Of a stretch of DNA of 5,371 nt, positions 1-5,371 are shown one piece after another. The DNA comes from Deltaproteobacteria bacterium (GTDB lineage Bacteria > Myxococcota > XYA12-FULL-58-9 > JAUUZB01), in contig JAUUZB010000375.1 of assembly GCA_030590185.1 (NCBI GenBank), positions 1 to 5,371 on the forward strand, given 5' to 3'. The first letter of the stretch is position 1, and every line of letters starts with the position of its first letter. Under the pieces are notes generated by a model. It searched no databases, was not told where the DNA came from, and worked only from the letters and a program-made list of their open reading frames with translations. The translations under genes were made by a program, and so were the position numbers.

Positions 1-377
1 GGGATCTCGATCCATTCGTGGCGGGCAAGATCGCCAACATGCACTCCGAGGTGGCCGACGCCTACCGCTCCGCCGGGCAGGTCAGCCGCGCCATGGACGA
101 GTACCGCAAAGCGCTCGAGCTGCGGCCCGGCTTCGGCGACATCCGAACCCGATTGGGCTCCGCCCTGCGTGACGCCGGGCGGCTCGAAGAGGCCGCCGAG
201 GAGTTTCAAAAGGCCCTGGCGAATCGCCCCGGCTATCTGCCGGCGCGCGTTCAGCTCGGGGTCTGCTACTACTCGATGAAGCGCTACGACGACGCGCTGA
301 CCCAGTGGAAAGAGGTTCTCGAGCAGGACCCGAACAACGCGAGCGCCTCCATGTACGTCAAGCTGGCCAAGGGCTAG
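1..377 (+). CDS. TPR-repeat protein, C-terminal part (5' end outside window)
   Basis: This is the last 124 codons of a tetratricopeptide-repeat protein. The frame is open from the left edge (first whole codon at base 3) and ends at TAG 375-377. Three consecutive 34-residue TPR units are visible. Their hallmark positions are the Y/L-G-A pattern in helix A, the A-x-x-x-(Y/F/W) pattern in helix B and a closing proline: A-DAYRSAG...ALELRPG, LGSALRDAG...ALANRPG and LGVCYYSMK...VLEQDPN. A short capping helix ending in LAKG follows. TPR arrays bind protein partners, so a scaffold or adaptor role is likely, but the N-terminal part that would define the protein is missing. A GTG at base 18 is a poor start because no Shine-Dalgarno precedes it and the frame is open upstream. 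The FHA gene begins 39 bases downstream on the same strand with no terminator between them, so the two are probably co-transcribed. The TPR assignment is secure; the specific function is unknown. Confidence 0.88.
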   Translation, partial: DLDPFVAGKIANMHSEVADAYRSAGQVSRAMDEYRKALELRPGFGDIRTRLGSALRDAGRLEEAAEEFQKALANRPGYLPARVQLGVCYYSMKRYDDALTQWKEVLEQDPNNASASMYVKLAKG

Positions 378-399
378 CCGTAGAGACGACGAGCTCACC

Positions 400-405
400 A
401 GAGGA
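400..405 (+). promoter_or_regulatory. Shine-Dalgarno for the FHA gene
   Basis: The purine run AGAGGA lies 11 bases before the ATG at 417. The spacing is slightly long, but this is the only candidate in the 39-base gap and it supports that ATG as the start. Confidence 0.45.
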
Positions 406-416
406 TCTGCGACCCC

Positions 417-1343
417 ATGCCGCGCTTCGCTTTCAAGTTCATATCGGGCAAGTACCAGGGTGGTGAGATTCCGCTCCCCGACGAGGGGGAGCTGACCATC
501 GGCCGGGCCAACGATCTCGATCTCGTGTTGGTCGAGGACATGGTGTCGCGCAAGCACGCCAAACTAGTGGCGCAGCATGGCATCCTCAGCATCACCGACC
601 TCGGCTCCACCAACGGCACCTTCGTCAACGGCGAGAAGGTCCGCCGCACCGACATCAAAAAGAGCGACCGCATCCTGATCGGCACCTCGATCCTCAAGCT
701 CATCCCGGCCGCGGAGCTGAAAGAGCCCGCGGAGTACGACAAGGACAAAATTCGGGAGATGCTCGAGGGGCTGGCCAGCCATGCCACCGAGTCGGCCACC
801 ATGAGCGGCGACCTCGAGGAGGTGCCGCTGCCGGATCTGTTGCAGCTCTTCGCTACCAACAAAAAGTCCGGCATCCTGAACGTCAGCGGCGGCCACCGCG
901 GCAAGCTGTTCATTCGTGGCGGTCAGCTTCAGTACGCGGTGATCGGCGGTGAGCCGAACGTGGGACCGATGAAGGCGATCTGCCGCATGGTGGGCTGGGA
1001 CAACGGTGCCTTCATCATGGAGGAGTGGGACGGCAAGGGCGAGTTCCCCGAGACCTTGGACCAGGCCACCGAGTCGCTCTTGATGGAGGCGCTGCGGCAA
1101 CTCGACGAAATGCGCCGAATGATGCCGGAGATGCCGCCCCCCGAGGCGAACCTCACCCTCTGCATGCCGTTGGTGCCCAAGCTCTCGGAGCTCAAGCCGG
1201 ACGAGCTCGACACCCTGCAGGCGGCGATCAACCAGAACGACTTTAAGTCGGTGGTCGAGAAGGCACCCTGTACCGATTTCGAGGCGATCAGGAACGTCAA
1301 GCAGCTGATGAAGGAAGGCTACTTGGAGTTGGTGAACGAGTAG
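417..1343 (+). CDS. FHA domain / DUF4388 (PATAN-type) / winged-helix-like signalling protein
   Basis: A complete 308-residue cytoplasmic protein with no signal peptide or membrane segment. Residues about 5-97 form a forkhead-associated (FHA) domain. All the phosphothreonine-pocket signatures are intact: GR at 29-30, SRKH at 44-47, and DLGSTNGTFVNG at 61-72. Residues about 128-235 match the DUF4388/PATAN-type domain, opening with SGDLEEVPLPDLLQLF and continuing with a K-SG-L-V stretch and GKLFIRGGQLQYA. This domain is common in gliding, chemotaxis-like and two-component proteins of delta-proteobacterial lineages. After a proline-rich linker (237-243), residues about 255-308 resemble a small winged helix: an LKPDELDTLQAAI helix, a central segment, then an EAIRNVKQLMKEGYLEL helix plus wing. 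Known role of the FHA family: reading phosphothreonine on partner proteins. Inference: the protein assembles a phospho-dependent complex with the upstream TPR protein or with targets of Ser/Thr kinases. It ends 25 bases from the convergent minus-strand operon. Confidence 0.9.
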   Translation: MPRFAFKFISGKYQGGEIPLPDEGELTIGRANDLDLVLVEDMVSRKHAKLVAQHGILSITDLGSTNGTFVNGEKVRRTDIKKSDRILIGTSILKLIPAAELKEPAEYDKDKIREMLEGLASHATESATMSGDLEEVPLPDLLQLFATNKKSGILNVSGGHRGKLFIRGGQLQYAVIGGEPNVGPMKAICRMVGWDNGAFIMEEWDGKGEFPETLDQATESLLMEALRQLDEMRRMMPEMPPPEANLTLCMPLVPKLSELKPDELDTLQAAINQNDFKSVVEKAPCTDFEAIRNVKQLMKEGYLELVNE

Positions 1344-1368
1344 AGACCCTTCGACGCTACGACGGCAG

Positions 1369-1839
1369 CTACTCGAGCAGCTCTTCGACCTTCGTCGCCC
1401 CCATGAACCGCAGATAGAGCAGTACGTCGTCCTTGGAGTGCTTCTCCACCATCACGTCGCAGAGCTTCTTGAGCTCCTTGCCCTTGAGATCCTTGATCTT
1501 GTCGACGTCGTCCGACTCGGTGAGCCCCTCATCGTTTTCGATCCCGAGGTGGTCTAGGGCCGTGACTAGGATGTCCCGGCGCGAGAGCAGATAAACGCGG
1601 ACGATCTCCTCGACCATCTCCACGTCATCCTCGCCCTTGAGCAGATCGAAGAGGCGGGCCACCCGAACCTCGTTGCCCCCGCCGCGGTTGATCTTGATGC
1701 CCTGCTTGGGCTTGCGAATGCCGTGGCGGTGAAAGTAGGTCTCGCGGGCCTTGCGGCTCGACGTGCTGAACACCTCGGCCCATTTCTCGGGCGACATGTC
1801 ACGGACGATCGCCATATAATCCAGCTTGTCTTCGCTCAC
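1369..1839 (-). CDS. Unrecognised 156-aa helical protein, coupled to USP gene
   Basis: I do not recognise this family. The start is a GTG (1839-1837) that overlaps the stop of the USP gene in the four bases GTGA. An AAGGA Shine-Dalgarno lies 9 bases upstream (1853-1849), so translation is probably coupled. The protein is soluble and predicted mostly helical, with a single cysteine (C127). A basic patch spans about 29-52, rich in K and R and ending in a GGG loop (53-55). Acidic stretches follow at about 69-78 and 101-115. Residues about 77-100 and 125-148 can be aligned without gaps as a helix-turn-helix hairpin (D-x5-L-x3-G spacing shared at D89/L95/G99 and D137/L143/G147). Residues 18-41 form a weaker third copy. 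Such hairpin repeats often form protein-binding surfaces. Sitting last in a kinase-USP operon, it may be an adaptor or substrate of the PrkA-type kinase, which is inference only. Stop is TAG at 1371-1369. Confidence 0.85.
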   Translation of the reverse strand: MSEDKLDYMAIVRDMSPEKWAEVFSTSSRKARETYFHRHGIRKPKQGIKINRGGGNEVRVARLFDLLKGEDDVEMVEEIVRVYLLSRRDILVTALDHLGIENDEGLTESDDVDKIKDLKGKELKKLCDVMVEKHSKDDVLLYLRFMGATKVEELLE

Positions 1840-2264
1840 GTTTCCGTATCCTTGACTAAGACGAGGGTGCAGGGGGCGTGGGTGAGCAACTTCTTGAAAG
1901 CGTTCGAGCTCGGGGCGCCCATGATCAACATATCTGGCTGGACCCCTTCGGCCATCTTGAACAACTCGGCGCCCACCTTGCCATTGGCAAAGCGTCGCTC
2001 CACGTCCTCGACGTTGGGATTGACCCCCCGTTTGTTCATTCGTTCGAGGGTGCTGACCATGATCTGGCGCATGCGATCCATGGTTTCGGCGTTGAGCTTA
2101 TCGAGCCGTCGGAAATTTTTGGTTGCGTCCTCGAAGACGTGAAAAATGTAGATCACCGCGCCCTGCGGCGGCGAGTAAGTCAGCGCAAACTCCAGCGCCA
2201 GCTCGGACTTGCGGCTGAAGTTCATCGCCACGATGTATTTCGGTTTGGGCGTTGCGTCTGCCAC
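1836..2264 (-). CDS. Universal stress protein (UspA-fold), non-ATP-binding type
   Basis: A 142-residue single-domain USP-fold protein. Fold markers are a first strand YIVAMNFS (10-17), an ALEFAL helix (23-28), a second strand AVIYIFHVFE (36-45), a long helix (about 58-80), DMLIMGAPS (111-119) and a final HAPCTLVLV strand (129-137). The nucleotide-binding features of UspA/MJ0577-type proteins are missing. The aspartate after the first strand is asparagine (N15). The G-x2-G-x9-G-S/T loop keeps only its first glycine (G116), and the loop before HAPC is about nine residues shorter than usual. ATP binding is therefore unlikely and a protein-interaction or regulatory role is more plausible. I chose the GTG start at 2264 because GAGGAGG sits just upstream. 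A TTG at 2288 would add eight residues with no Shine-Dalgarno. The gene begins 20 bases after the kinase stop and overlaps the next gene by four bases. Confidence 0.85.
   Translation of the reverse strand: MADATPKPKYIVAMNFSRKSELALEFALTYSPPQGAVIYIFHVFEDATKNFRRLDKLNAETMDRMRQIMVSTLERMNKRGVNPNVEDVERRFANGKVGAELFKMAEGVQPDMLIMGAPSSNAFKKLLTHAPCTLVLVKDTET
1849..1853 (-). promoter_or_regulatory. Shine-Dalgarno for the 156-aa unknown gene
   Basis: AAGGA on the minus strand lies inside the last codons of the USP gene, 9 bases before the GTG at 1839. It decides in favour of this GTG over the later in-frame ATG at codon 9, which has no purine-rich site before it. Confidence 0.55.
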
Positions 2265-2268
2265 GTTG

Positions 2269-2275
2269 CCTCCTC
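2269..2275 (-). promoter_or_regulatory. Strong Shine-Dalgarno fixing the USP start
   Basis: GAGGAGG on the minus strand, four bases before the GTG at 2264, lies in the short gap after the kinase stop. It is the strongest ribosome-binding site in the window. It argues for high USP translation and against the upstream TTG start at 2288. Confidence 0.7.
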
Positions 2276-2284
2276 GTTTAACCC

Positions 2285-4567
2285 TCAATCTGCGTAGCGT
2301 TTCCGCAACAGGTACGCAACCGTATCACGGGCGCAGTGCACGCAATAGCCGTACTTCTTCTCGAGCACCGCCAACATTCCTTCAACCTGTTCACGCGCCT
2401 CCGGCTCGATCGAGTCCACATCATCCGAGGTATACTTGAGGAAATTCTCATTGATCCGCCGCAGCTCCTCGCGGCGCTTGAGGTAGAAATCTTCCTTGAG
2501 CATCTCGATGTAGCTACTGAAGATGATGCCGAAGTCGGGCATCTGGTCCGGGTTGTCGAGGGCCCGGGCACCGATGGTGCCAATCACCGACTTGCGGAAG
2601 TCGTCCGCCGACTCGCCTTCGGACATCAGCACTTTTTCGATCTCCCCCATCAAGCGCTCGTCCGGGTCGATGGTCTGGCCGGTGGTGGGATCGACCAGCT
2701 TTTCCTTTTTCACCCAGTGGGTGATGTGGGTGACGTAGCGGGAAAAGAGGGTGAGGTACCTGCCCTCCTCCACCAGGCCCATTGACCCGCGGATCTCGTC
2801 GTCGATCCACTCGGTGAACAGGTCCTCGGTTTGGCGCAGGAAATCCTTGTGATCGTGGTAGCCCTGCAGGATCTCCTGGTTGAGAAATGCGTAGACCGAC
2901 TTGTTGTCGAGTAGCTCGCGGATCTCCTCGAACACCGCCAACGGGCTGAGGCACTCGTGCACCGTGCTGTGGGCGGAGTTGAGCAACACGGTTCGGATCT
3001 CGCGGGCGCTGGCTCCGAAGCCTCCCTCGTAGTTCGGATAGTTGATCGACTCCCGGTAGAGCTCCGGAATGATGTGTCGCAGCTCCTTGGCCTCTCGGGT
3101 GGTCAAGTGCTCCGGCACCTCGCCGGTGTCGTACATGCGCAATTTTTCCGACGGCGAGAGCGAGGCGACCACCTCGGCGATCTCCTTGTGGTAGAGCGAC
3201 GAATCGCAGCGGCGCATGCGGGTCAGCACCGCCCACAGGGTGGCCACGTCGATGGCGTGCGGCGCGACGTGGCGGCCGACCACCTTGTCGATGATCTGCG
3301 GCTCGTAGATCTGCTTCTCGTCGCCGTAGCGAGCCAAGAGCGGCACCTTGACCAGCTCCATGCGTCCCTTGAAGGAGGCGAAGTCGGGGTGCTGCTTGAA
3401 GGCGTCGAGGTAGGTCTCGTTGGTGGAGGCGATGTTGCAGACGTCGAGGTGCAGGACGAAGGAGTCCATGGTCACCCGGGAGGTTTCCACCGTGCCGAGC
3501 AGGTATTTGAAGGCCTCCACCGGCCGCTTGAGCATGTCGCTGAACTCGAGCAGGCCACGGTTGGCGTCCACCAGCGGACCGGCCGGCTGAAACAACGAGA
3601 CGTGCATCAGCGCCTTGGGCAGCGCCTGGAGGGTATTGTCGGCGGTCACCTGCTGGACGCGCGCGTCGACCGACATCTGCGGCTCCACCGTGGCGATACC
3701 GCGGCGATAGCGTCGCGACAGGTAGAGGCGCTCGACCTGGACGTGGTTGAGCACTTTGCTAGCGTCGCCTTCGTAGCTCGCTAGCAGGGCGTCGTAGATA
3801 CAGCGGCACTTGTAACAGAGGTCACCGGCGCGCAGGTATTCCGATACTGCGAAGCCCGCCCGACCCTCCGGCCGCAGACCTACGCCGCCCTTCTCGTCGT
3901 CCGGGACCAATTCGCCGAGCAGCGTCTCGCGTTGGGTTTTTGGAATCAAGAACAGCGGGTGGTCGTGCATCTCACAGGGCACCCGGGCGTCGATGTTGTC
4001 CGGCGGCAGGTAGGCGTAGGAGTCTCGGGCGATCGACGCGCGGTTCTCGGCGCCGAAGCCGATGCTGTCGCGGGACATCTTCTCCGACGGGAAGATCCAG
4101 TTGAAGCGATACATCGCCCCGTCGGGTTGACGTGCGTAGTGCTCGAGCCCGGCCATCATGCAGCGCACGATCGAGCTCTTGGCGCTGCCGTTGGGTCCGT
4201 GCAGCAGGATCAGCTGATTGACCAACCCCTCGCGGGCGAAGTTGTCGAGGATGCGGTAGATGTCTTCGACCACCTCCTCCTGCCCGGCCACCCGAACCTC
4301 GGTGTTGGTGAACTCGGCGTCGAACAGCTTGAAGCGCGTGAACTTCCCGATCGCCAGATCGCGTTCCTCGCGACCGAAGAAATCGAGCATGTTGACCAGA
4401 TACTGAGCCGAGGAGCGCAGGAATTGCTCAGGCCTGCCCACCACCAGGTCGAAATACTCGTTGAAGGAGAGGATGGCGCGGTCCTCGCGGAAGGAGCGCT
4501 GGACGTCACTCGCCATCTTCGAAAGCAGCGCGTCACTGCTCGGCTTCTCGTCTGTTCGTTCACCCAT
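2285..4567 (-). CDS. prkA: PrkA-type AAA+ serine protein kinase
   Basis: A 760-residue cytoplasmic protein of the PrkA/YeaG family: an AAA+ ATPase module joined to the PrkA C-terminal domain, known to phosphorylate serine in bacterial proteins under starvation and stress. Residues about 25-65 (SFNEYFDLV...) match the PrkA N-terminus. The P-loop GPNGSAKS is at 124-131. A Walker-B-like RGLLEFSDMLK is at 337-347, a sensor-1 NIASTNE at 378-384, and the FKGRMELVKVP segment at 399-409. CxxH (C198/H201) and CxxC (C251/C254) form a likely metal site within the AAA region. The C-terminal part keeps the family RYVT (610-613) and DPTTGQ (626-631) blocks. It is longer than E. coli YeaG or B. subtilis PrkA (roughly 630-645 residues) and ends with an extra CVHC (742-745). 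The start is ATG 4567, with AAGG 9 bases upstream. An open extension to 4723 overlaps ppx, looks non-conserved and was discarded. No yeaH (DUF444) or spoVR lies nearby; USP and unknown genes follow directly. Confidence 0.92.
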   Translation of the reverse strand: MGERTDEKPSSDALLSKMASDVQRSFREDRAILSFNEYFDLVVGRPEQFLRSSAQYLVNMLDFFGREERDLAIGKFTRFKLFDAEFTNTEVRVAGQEEVVEDIYRILDNFAREGLVNQLILLHGPNGSAKSSIVRCMMAGLEHYARQPDGAMYRFNWIFPSEKMSRDSIGFGAENRASIARDSYAYLPPDNIDARVPCEMHDHPLFLIPKTQRETLLGELVPDDEKGGVGLRPEGRAGFAVSEYLRAGDLCYKCRCIYDALLASYEGDASKVLNHVQVERLYLSRRYRRGIATVEPQMSVDARVQQVTADNTLQALPKALMHVSLFQPAGPLVDANRGLLEFSDMLKRPVEAFKYLLGTVETSRVTMDSFVLHLDVCNIASTNETYLDAFKQHPDFASFKGRMELVKVPLLARYGDEKQIYEPQIIDKVVGRHVAPHAIDVATLWAVLTRMRRCDSSLYHKEIAEVVASLSPSEKLRMYDTGEVPEHLTTREAKELRHIIPELYRESINYPNYEGGFGASAREIRTVLLNSAHSTVHECLSPLAVFEEIRELLDNKSVYAFLNQEILQGYHDHKDFLRQTEDLFTEWIDDEIRGSMGLVEEGRYLTLFSRYVTHITHWVKKEKLVDPTTGQTIDPDERLMGEIEKVLMSEGESADDFRKSVIGTIGARALDNPDQMPDFGIIFSSYIEMLKEDFYLKRREELRRINENFLKYTSDDVDSIEPEAREQVEGMLAVLEKKYGYCVHCARDTVAYLLRKRYAD

Positions 4568-4576
4568 CGAGCCGGA

Positions 4577-4580
4577 CCTT
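4577..4580 (-). promoter_or_regulatory. Shine-Dalgarno for the PrkA-type kinase
   Basis: AAGG on the minus strand lies 9 bases before the ATG at 4567. It is weak, but it supports that ATG. The in-frame ATG at 4585 is preceded by a pyrimidine-rich stretch with no site. Confidence 0.4.
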
Positions 4581-4643
4581 ATCATCAATGGGGAGGGACG
4601 TTTAACAAGGAGTTGGCGACGGAGGGAGCGGTGGAGCGGGCGC

Positions 4644-5371
4644 TCAAATGACCTCGAGGGTACAGGCCAGGGCGCGTTCGGCCTCGGCGATGACCTCCCG
4701 CGGCAACCCCTGGTCCACGCCACACTCGATGGTCAGCGGGCTACGCAGCGTGTTGGCCCGTCGAACGGACCTGCCCTTGCGATCGGTGATGGCCAGCGCC
4801 AAGCGCAACAGCGCAGCGTTACTTCGGGCCACGGCCGCATCCGCCTCGTTGAGCCCGGCGAAGATCTCCTCGTTGGCGCCGTTCGGCGCGGCTTGGGCGG
4901 TGCGCGCGGCGATCTCGCGGCTGCGGTCGTCGAGGCCGAGACCCGCGGCGTGCCGAATGACGTAGGCGGTGTGCTCTGCGGCTCGCTCCGGATCGATAGA
5001 CTCGCCCACCCGCGAGAGATAGGCGGCCGCCAGCAGCGGAGCCAGGGCCGGTGGCCAGAGCCCGTGCACCGACACGGTGACCTCGAACAGCTGCCGAGCC
5101 ACCCGCGCCCGCGCCTCGGCCTGCGCCGGGCGTTGACCGAGCCGCCGCGATACCTCTCGGACCCGCGCCGCGATGGCCGGCGGTGCGGTCAGCTCGTGGA
5201 GCATGCTCTCGCGCAACCCGGTCCCCGGCACCACGAAGGTCTCAACGCCGAAGCGGCGAATCAACACGGCCAGGACCACCGTGCCAGCGATGACCAGCTC
5301 GGCGCGGTCCGGGCGCAGGGGATAGGCCTGTACGCGTTCGGCCACGGTCATGCCTGCCATCTCGACCATGA
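4644..5371 (-). CDS. Ppx/GppA-family phosphatase, C-terminal part (5' end outside window)
   Basis: The last 242 or so codons of an exopolyphosphatase / pppGpp phosphatase family protein, open to the right edge and ending at TGA 4646-4644. Numbered from base 5369, the fragment starts near the end of the actin-like catalytic core. The family block YPLRPDRAELVIAG is at 16-29, followed by the strand-helix GLRESML at 51-57. The rest is the helical HD-like C-terminal domain (about 85-241). This domain normally carries an LLHEVG/LHDIG histidine motif, an HRHSAYI block and a YHR block. Here these read YLSRVG (117-122), AEHTAYVI (131-138) and AQAAPNG, so the HD-type histidines are mostly lost. The catalytic acidic residues and the sugar/phosphate-binding loops of the N-terminal domain lie outside the window, so I cannot separate Ppx from GppA. 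The methionine codon at 5369 is internal, not a start. The kinase gene follows after 76 bases on the same strand without an evident terminator. Confidence 0.85.
   Translation of the reverse strand, partial: MVEMAGMTVAERVQAYPLRPDRAELVIAGTVVLAVLIRRFGVETFVVPGTGLRESMLHELTAPPAIAARVREVSRRLGQRPAQAEARARVARQLFEVTVSVHGLWPPALAPLLAAAYLSRVGESIDPERAAEHTAYVIRHAAGLGLDDRSREIAARTAQAAPNGANEEIFAGLNEADAAVARSNAALLRLALAITDRKGRSVRRANTLRSPLTIECGVDQGLPREVIAEAERALACTLEVI

Noticed and set aside
564..1100. 178-codon minus-strand open frame opposite the FHA gene
   Set aside because: Antisense shadow rich in L, A, V and H; the plus strand carries intact FHA and DUF4388 motifs.
1344..1368. Bidirectional terminator between the convergent operons
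   Set aside because: The 25-base gap and flanking stops contain only short palindromic scraps such as CTCGAG. There is no stable stem followed by a T run in either direction.
2265..2288. TTG start for the USP gene at 2288, overlapping the kinase stop
   Set aside because: No Shine-Dalgarno precedes it, the added residues are not part of the USP fold, and a strong GAGGAGG sits just before the GTG at 2264.
2514..3236. 240-codon minus-strand open frame in a second frame of the kinase gene
   Set aside because: Rich in R, G, P and H, as expected for a frame-shifted reading of GC-rich DNA. The kinase frame across the same bases is conserved and unbroken.
2957..3784. 275-codon plus-strand open frame opposite the kinase gene
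   Set aside because: It has valine-, glycine-, histidine- and leucine-rich composition typical of the antisense of a GC-rich gene, no recognisable domain, and lies fully within the well-supported kinase gene.
4580..4608. Promoter-like pair TTGTTA - 17 bases - ATGATA on the minus strand before the kinase
   Set aside because: The -10 match is weak. A transcription start about 7 bases downstream would remove the AAGG ribosome-binding site and leave almost no leader. It is likely chance in the only AT-richer patch of the gap.
3932..4651. 239-codon plus-strand open frame opposite the kinase N-terminus
   Set aside because: An antisense shadow with the same skewed composition and no domain signal; the opposite strand carries the conserved P-loop and PrkA N-terminus.
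4568..4723. N-terminal extension of the kinase frame to an ATG at 4723 (812 residues)
   Set aside because: It would overlap the ppx coding region by 80 bases. The extra 52 residues are low-complexity and rich in R, P and S, and they lack family similarity. The ATG at 4567 has a Shine-Dalgarno and leads straight into PrkA-like sequence.

Overview
This is a GC-rich bacterial window with six protein-coding genes and almost no non-coding DNA. No tRNA, rRNA, CRISPR array, insertion sequence or long repeat is visible. The host cannot be named from the sequence. GTG starts, high GC, and an FHA protein carrying a DUF4388/PATAN-type domain together suggest a member of the former Deltaproteobacteria, Myxococcota, Acidobacteriota or a related high-GC lineage. 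That placement is an inference.

Left arm, plus strand (1-1343): the 3' end of a tetratricopeptide-repeat (TPR) gene is followed 39 bases later by a complete gene for an FHA / DUF4388 / winged-helix-like protein. The FHA domain keeps its phosphothreonine-binding residues, so this pair looks like a phospho-dependent signalling or scaffold module.

Centre and right arm, minus strand (5371 down to 1369): transcription runs from the 3' part of a Ppx/GppA-family gene (cut by the window edge) to a 760-residue PrkA-type AAA+ serine protein kinase. Next come a small universal-stress-protein (USP) fold protein with a dismantled ATP-binding motif, and a 156-residue protein that I do not recognise. The USP starts 20 bases after the kinase stop. 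The unknown gene overlaps the USP stop by four bases (GTGA). The three genes kinase, USP and unknown therefore look like one translationally linked unit, possibly read through from ppx. The two arms converge at 1344-1368, only 25 bases apart.

Functionally the window groups stress and starvation signalling: polyphosphate or (p)ppGpp metabolism (Ppx/GppA family), a starvation-associated Ser kinase (PrkA family), a stress-protein fold and a phosphopeptide reader (FHA). The usual gammaproteobacterial partners of prkA, the DUF444 gene yeaH and spoVR, are absent here. The most novel element is the kinase-USP-unknown cassette. The unknown protein seems to contain a repeated helical-hairpin motif and is a candidate partner or substrate of the kinase.
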